A stretch of 64,000 bases of DNA from Dorea sp. 5-2 (GTDB taxonomy: Bacteria > Bacillota > Clostridia > Lachnospirales > Lachnospiraceae). A program made the translations under genes and the position numbers. The stretch is taken from the NCBI RefSeq assembly GCF_000403455.2, contig NZ_KE159727.1, positions 1 through 64,000 on the forward strand. Direction: 5' to 3'. A model generated the notes under the pieces. That model made no database searches. It saw only the letters and a list, made by a program, of their open reading frames with translations, and was not told where the DNA came from. Shown here piece by piece: positions 59,801-64,000 of this stretch (positions are counted from its first letter, which is position 1; each line of letters opens with the position of its first letter).

Positions 59801-59839
59801 CGAATAGGCGGGGATTTTGATTAAATCCCCGCCTATTCG
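59801..59839. terminator. Perfect 17-bp hairpin after the relaxase
   Basis: CGAATAGGCGGGGATTT-TGATT-AAATCCCCGCCTATTCG begins 2 bp after the stop codon. Very stable, but no clear T-run follows on either strand; probably a transcription end or mRNA stabiliser. Confidence 0.6.
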
Positions 59840-59934
59840 ATTATTGAAGAGAAGATGTATCTTTCTACTGTTTGTTAGTCGAACATAATATACTTTACAT
59901 TGCTTTATGATTACTTACTTTAAATTTTTAGATT

Positions 59935-60285
59935 TATTTTTCTCTACAAGTAGATGGTTATACCTTAAAAATTGATAAACTTATTTGGAAGCCAGCTAAA
60001 ATAAAAGTGTGTCTAGACTATATAGGTCGTATTACAGATAATTTATTATCTAATATAAGAAAATATGCAGACCCTTTAATTCCTATAGAAATATCTACGC
60101 TATATGTAAATCATTATGTAGGCATAAAAATAGAAAATAAAATTGCTGAGCCTTGCCGATATCATGGTTCTGGAATAGGAACTAAAAACATAAAAGCAAT
60201 GATGCAACAAATGAATGGTTTATGTGAAATTAAATTTGCTTCTGATTATTACTGTATTATTCTCTATTTTCCAATTGACTTATAG
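59935..60285 (+). pseudogene. C-terminal fragment of a sensor histidine kinase
   Basis: A frame without its own start encodes the ATP-binding domain of a GHKL/AgrC-like kinase: N-box DYIGRITDNLLSNIRKYADP, then VGIKIENKI and the G-box GSGIGTKNIKAMMQQMNGL. The dimerisation/His domain and sensor are absent. It is a remnant of a deleted two-component gene. Confidence 0.65.
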
Positions 60286-60345
60286 ATATATTATAAAATC
60301 TGTCAAATAAATATTCATACGAATGCAAGCAATTTCATAATCAAA

Positions 60346-60391
60346 CAGAACTTGAGAGACAACCACATTTTCGATTGTCTATCAAGCTCTG
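60346..60391. terminator. Convergent (bidirectional) terminator
   Basis: CAGAACTTGAGAGACAA / TTGTCTATCAAGCTCTG form a long imperfect stem; TTT follows on both strands. It separates the kinase fragment from the HAD phosphatase gene, which converge here. Confidence 0.65.
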
Positions 60392-60422
60392 TTTATCTCT
60401 TAGTACTTCAGATTATTCATTA

Positions 60423-61235
60423 TTACTCTGCCTTTGACTTTGCTAACATAGCAATATCCCCCACACCATTTAAAACCATAGTTGGACGATACGCATAAGT
60501 TTTGAGTGTATCCTTCGTTGAACATCCAGAGAGAACCAATACAGTAGACATACCACTTTCCATTCCTGAAATCACATCTGTATCCATACGATCCCCAACC
60601 ATTACAGCTTCTGCTGAATGACATCCAAGCATATTCAATCCTGTTCTCATCATCAGTGGATTCGGTTTCCCACAGAAATATGCCTGTGTACCTGTTGCCA
60701 TTTCTATAGGTGCAATCAATGCACGACAAGCAGGAGCAATGCCGTTCTCAATCGGTCCGGAAACATCTGAGTTTGCTCCGATCAGCTTTGCACCTTTCAG
60801 AACTAAATTCGTTGCTTTTGTTAATGTATCCAATGAATAGGAGCGTCCCTCTCCCACAACAACATAATCCGGATTTACATCATTCATTGTGATACCTACA
60901 TCATAAAGTGCATTTAACAGGCCGGCTTCTCCTATCACAAATGCCGAACAGCCTGCCGCCTGTTCTTTTAAAAATGCGGCTGTTGCCAATGCGCTGGTAT
61001 AAAAATGTTCTTCTGGCACATCAAGTCCCATCCTTGCCAGTTTCTGATTTAATTCCCGTGGTGTATATCCACTATTATTTGTCAAAAATAAATATTCTTT
61101 CTTTTCATCATGCAACCACTGGATGAATTCTGGAACACCTGGCAATATCTGATTGTCATGATAAATCACACCATCCATATCACAGATGAATCCTTTTTTT
61201 TCATTAAAATCGATTATGGATTTTCTCATGTTCAT
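60423..61235 (-). CDS. HAD-IIA family phosphatase (NagD-like)
   Basis: A 270-residue HAD hydrolase: motif I FICDMDGVIY (residues 16-25), motif II LTNNSGYTPREL near 51-62, C2-type cap, then CGKPNPLMM near 188 and motif IV MVGDRMDTDVISGMESGM near 212-229. All catalytic residues are present. NagD-like enzymes dephosphorylate sugar or nucleotide phosphates. It stands alone between a terminator and the AraC-type gene; start at M1 or M3. Confidence 0.88.
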   Translation of the reverse strand: MNMRKSIIDFNEKKGFICDMDGVIYHDNQILPGVPEFIQWLHDEKKEYLFLTNNSGYTPRELNQKLARMGLDVPEEHFYTSALATAAFLKEQAAGCSAFVIGEAGLLNALYDVGITMNDVNPDYVVVGEGRSYSLDTLTKATNLVLKGAKLIGANSDVSGPIENGIAPACRALIAPIEMATGTQAYFCGKPNPLMMRTGLNMLGCHSAEAVMVGDRMDTDVISGMESGMSTVLVLSGCSTKDTLKTYAYRPTMVLNGVGDIAMLAKSKAE

Positions 61236-61396
61236 ATGCGCCCTGCCTTTCTTGTTTCTTTAGAATACACCTTGCTCTTTTCATAATAAAATAAAGCGCT
61301 ATTTTCTACAAATATTTTCATATTATATCATCCACACATAAAATCAAATACATAGTACTGTGAAATCGAAGTAAATATTTCTATCAACAGAACCTT

Positions 61397-62197
61397 TTAT
61401 GACAACATCTCTTTCACACAAGTACTCCGATAATCACTCGGTGATATTTTATATCTTTCTTTAAATACTCGGTTAAATGTTCTCTGACTTTCAAATCCAC
61501 TATCCAGACAAATGTTTGTAATAGAATCACTCGTATTTTCCAAACGCTGGCATGCATAGTTCAGCCTTGCATCGTTAAGATATTGATTAAAGTTTCTATG
61601 GAATGTTTTGGAAAAGAGTCTGGATAAAACATATTTGCTCACCCCCAGATCTTTTGCCATCTCTTCCAGCGAAAATTTCTTCTTAAAATTTGCTGATATA
61701 TAGGAAACTGTCTGGTAAATAAGATCGTTGCTCCCCACATTACTCTTTTCTACCAAATTTAATTTTCCTATGCAGCGTGCCAACACAATTTGAAGATATG
61801 CCTGTGCAACAGTAATATCCGACTGTTCTGTCTCTAAAATTGCATTTATAACCCTATATACCTCCGGTTCAACCTTTTCCGCTTTGATGATTGGGTATTC
61901 AGGAGCCATGGATTGCATGATATCTGCAAATTTGGCTATCGTAAATGGCGATGCAATCAGATAAGTCGCTTTATTTACACCGGGTGTCAGTACCTGATAG
62001 TGATGAATAACATCTGGAAATACAAAGCCTATATCTCCTTTTTCCATATGGTATAGTTCCTGTCCGACACCAAGTTCTAATGATCCACTTGTTACACAAA
62101 CGATCTCCAGTGCATTATGAAGATGTGGTTCAATATGTTTTGACTTCCTATTTATTGCTATGATCTCCTCTTTTGTGTCAACATATTTTAACTGCAT
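61397..62197 (-). CDS. AraC-family regulator with cupin sensor
   Basis: A 266-residue regulator starting MQLKYVDTKEEIIAINRKSK; AGGGGAGTATTTC fixes the ATG at 62197. An N-terminal cupin (HLHNALEIVCVTSGSLELGV; GDIGFVFPDVIHHY) precedes a double HTH AraC domain (SLEEMAKDLGVSKYVLSRLF; ITNICLDSGFESQRTFNRVF). It lies between the phosphatase and GPH transporter genes, and sugar-responsive control of the transporter is likely. Confidence 0.88.
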   Translation of the reverse strand: MQLKYVDTKEEIIAINRKSKHIEPHLHNALEIVCVTSGSLELGVGQELYHMEKGDIGFVFPDVIHHYQVLTPGVNKATYLIASPFTIAKFADIMQSMAPEYPIIKAEKVEPEVYRVINAILETEQSDITVAQAYLQIVLARCIGKLNLVEKSNVGSNDLIYQTVSYISANFKKKFSLEEMAKDLGVSKYVLSRLFSKTFHRNFNQYLNDARLNYACQRLENTSDSITNICLDSGFESQRTFNRVFKERYKISPSDYRSTCVKEMLS

Positions 62198-62306
62198 GAA
62201 ATACTCCCCTTTGCAACATTTGTCTATATCTTCTTTCGATTTGGCAAGCAATCCTTTTACACCTATCTTATAATCAACTTGTAAATAAGGAAAGGAGGAA
62301 TTGCAA

Positions 62307-62384
62307 ATGAGCAACCTAAAAAAATATCTGAATGACCTTTTAGTATTCTACACTGAATATTTTGAGCATCCTTACCATGTATAA
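62307..62384 (+). CDS. 25-residue small protein gene
   Basis: Starts MSNLKKYLNDLLVFYTEYFE and ends HPYHV, stop at 62382-62384. The ribosome site is excellent (AAAGGAGGAATTGCAA) and a terminator follows 43 bp later, so this is a complete transcription unit of about 150 bp. It is divergent from the AraC gene. The amphipathic aromatic peptide is unlike a leader with repeated regulatory codons. I recognise no family. Confidence 0.6.
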   Translation: MSNLKKYLNDLLVFYTEYFEHPYHV

Positions 62385-62426
62385 ATACTAAAAGGACTAT
62401 TTTGTGAGAACTGAATATTTTCTTAA

Positions 62427-62458
62427 GGCCATTTCATAAAAATGAAGTGGTCCTTTTT
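62427..62458 (+). terminator. Terminator of the small gene
   Basis: GGCCATTTCAT-AAAA-ATGAAGTGGTCC followed by TTTTTAATTTT on the plus strand; nearly complete 11-bp stem. Confidence 0.75.
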
Positions 62459-62494
62459 AATTTTCAAAAAAAAGTTCAATACTTTTAATTATAG

Positions 62495-62534
62495 AAAAAA
62501 GCACTGTCTCATCGAACAACGATCAGACAACGCT
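62495..62534 (-). terminator. Terminator of the GPH transporter gene
   Basis: Minus strand AGCGTTGTCTGATC ... CGATGAGACAGTGC followed by TTTTTT, directly after the transporter stop codon. Confidence 0.7.
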
Positions 62535-62548
62535 TTCTCCTGTCAATT

Positions 62549-63946
62549 CTAATTTATGTCTGATGCATCTGTTACTTCATCTGCAGCAATTCCTTTTTCT
62601 GCTTTCAGTTTTTTATTTGCATCTTCAACATTCATTCTTGAAAGTGCAAACATAATCAATACATCAAAGATTAACGGAAGCCAAAGATACATGAACTGCA
62701 TCATATCAAGTGCAGACTGTGGCTGAGTTGCATTTGTTCCGACATATCCACTGAGCTCAAGCATCCATCCAACAACAGCGGTTCCAATACCTCCACCGAT
62801 TTTTACACCAAGAGAAGTACAAGAGTACATCGTTCCATCAATTCTCTTTCCCTGTGTAAGATAAGTGTATTCAGAGCAGGATGCAATAACAGCATTCATA
62901 TCTCCCTGCCATGGTCCCTGACCTAAGGCTGCAAGAGCTGTAAACGCCATCATCAGCGGAACACTACCCATATATCCGGCAACAACAACAAGTGCTCTAC
63001 CGATGACTGCTAAGACATAACCTCTTAAGTTCAGTTTATACATGCCTTTCCACTTACCAACTAATGTCGGTGTAAAAATCAGGGCAATGATCAGTGGAAT
63101 ATTTACTGCCCATGCAAATTGTCCAAACAAATTCTTATTTTTCAGTACCCATGTCATGTAATAAATGCCAGCTCCAATCATGGCACCATATAACTGCTGT
63201 AAAATATATGTTCCACAAATCATCATGTAATATTTGTTTTTGACAAGAAGCTTGAATGCCTGTACCATTCCATACTTTTCATTATCATTCTTTACTTCTC
63301 CTTCATTAAGTTCTTCCTCCGGAAGTTCCTTAACAGAAAGTGCTGAAATCGTATTTACGACCAGACCAATGATTGCATAGATAATAGCAACCGTTCTCCA
63401 TGCCGCAGCATCTCCACCACATTTATCTACAAATCCAACTGTAATCGCCTGAATCAGAAGACTTGTTGAAAATGCAAAAATAAAACGGTAAGATCCCATC
63501 TGTACACGCTCTTTGCTGTTCTTTGTAATCAGTGACGTAAGTGCTGAATAAGCAATATTGTTTGCTGTATAAAACCCACCATTTAACAGTGTATAAGAAA
63601 TAAAGAACCATGCATATTTAGCCGTTGTTCCCAAACTCACCGGTACTGCAAAGCAGCCGACCAGCGTAATGGCACAACCAATATATCCGTATAGCATCCA
63701 GGGTTTCGCTTTTCCCATTTTACTGTGTGTTTTGTCAATCATTGTTCCAAAAAATATATCCGTAAAACCATCAAATAGTTTTGATACGGCAATCAGGGTA
63801 CCCACGACACCTGCAGCAAGTCCTACCGAGTCCGTCAGATAGACCATCATAAAAGATGTCAGGAACGCATAGACTACATTACCTGCAATATCACCTGATC
63901 CGTATCCAATTTTGTTATACCATTTCAAATACTTTTTTTCTTCCAT
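62549..63946 (-). CDS. GPH-family sugar:cation symporter (MelB-like)
   Basis: A 465-residue MFS transporter of the glycoside-pentoside-hexuronide family. About twelve hydrophobic helices are present, with the family start KWYNKIGYGSGDIAGNVVYA, a DGFTDIFFGTMIDKTHSKMG segment near 59-78 carrying the D-x3-D cation-site pattern, and GYIGCAITLVGCF. The hydrophilic C-tail is short. Substrate is not readable from sequence; the AraC-type and NagD-like neighbours suggest a glycoside. The gene's promoter lies in the last 54 bp, cut by the window end. Confidence 0.9.
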   Translation of the reverse strand: MEEKKYLKWYNKIGYGSGDIAGNVVYAFLTSFMMVYLTDSVGLAAGVVGTLIAVSKLFDGFTDIFFGTMIDKTHSKMGKAKPWMLYGYIGCAITLVGCFAVPVSLGTTAKYAWFFISYTLLNGGFYTANNIAYSALTSLITKNSKERVQMGSYRFIFAFSTSLLIQAITVGFVDKCGGDAAAWRTVAIIYAIIGLVVNTISALSVKELPEEELNEGEVKNDNEKYGMVQAFKLLVKNKYYMMICGTYILQQLYGAMIGAGIYYMTWVLKNKNLFGQFAWAVNIPLIIALIFTPTLVGKWKGMYKLNLRGYVLAVIGRALVVVAGYMGSVPLMMAFTALAALGQGPWQGDMNAVIASCSEYTYLTQGKRIDGTMYSCTSLGVKIGGGIGTAVVGWMLELSGYVGTNATQPQSALDMMQFMYLWLPLIFDVLIMFALSRMNVEDANKKLKAEKGIAADEVTDASDIN

Positions 63947-64000
63947 CGAATTTCTTTGCTCCTCATCTTCATCGCACTTAGAATCTCAATATGGCTAACC

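Noticed and set aside
60400..60729. Minus-strand frame rich in Cys/Trp/Tyr overlapping the HAD phosphatase
   Set aside because: Shadow frame of the phosphatase gene, which has all catalytic motifs.

Overview
The window looks like a stretch of human-gut Clostridia (Lachnospiraceae-type) chromosome loaded with mobile DNA. The evidence is the Tn1549/CTn-type conjugation genes, the small Firmicutes sigma-like factors, the strong GGAGG ribosome sites, and a drop in GC content from the GC-rich element (about 1-38 kb) to AT-rich DNA (about 43-64 kb).

Region A (1-6.57 kb) is a tet(O)-bearing segment. It holds a candidate MOBV-type oriT, a RecA/RepA-like ATPase, three sigma-70 region-4-like regulators (one broken by a stop codon), a Cys-rich KTR zinc-ribbon protein, tet(O) with its full attenuation leader, and a TnpV protein. 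It joins region B inside the motif-VI part of the giant helicase gene, so that gene has lost its C-terminus.

Region B (6.5-38 kb) is a conjugation module, almost entirely on the minus strand. In transcription order it reads DUF6075-like gene, DUF3970-like gene, parA, parB, repA (with an internal 23-bp iteron array), small unknown genes, pcfB, the T4CP gene (virD4/traG), maff2, a TrbL-like gene, prgI, virB4, a radical SAM gene, a frameshifted DNA methylase gene, a two-domain peptidoglycan hydrolase gene, DUF4315 and DUF4366 genes, topB, two small genes, and a 3123-codon methylase/helicase gene with a second tnpV nested in another frame. A palindrome of about 23-25 bp recurs here, either just after stop codons or read in frame as SGHDV.

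Region C (38-43.7 kb) is a Tn916-style recombination module (sigma, HTH, Xis-like, RHH, tyrosine integrase) placed so that int reads toward the conjugation module. That is the order expected of a circular or tandem form. It is followed by a second oriT-like structure, IS21 remnants and broken regulators.

Region D (43.7-53.4 kb) is the most interesting metabolic locus. It contains FrlB-like deglycase, FrlD-like kinase, a CUT1 ABC importer, a GH42 beta-galactosidase and a YitT protein, divergent from two tandem GntR/UTRA regulators. I infer uptake and breakdown of a galactosylated Amadori compound such as lactulosyl-lysine: GH42 removes galactose, FrlD phosphorylates fructoselysine, and FrlB splits it to glucose-6-phosphate and lysine.

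Region E (53.4-64 kb) is a graveyard of nested IS21 copies, an IS4-family element beside a MOBP relaxase pseudogene and a histidine-kinase fragment. It then continues into host-like genes: a NagD-type HAD phosphatase, an AraC regulator, a 25-codon small gene with its own ribosome site and terminator, and a GPH sugar symporter.
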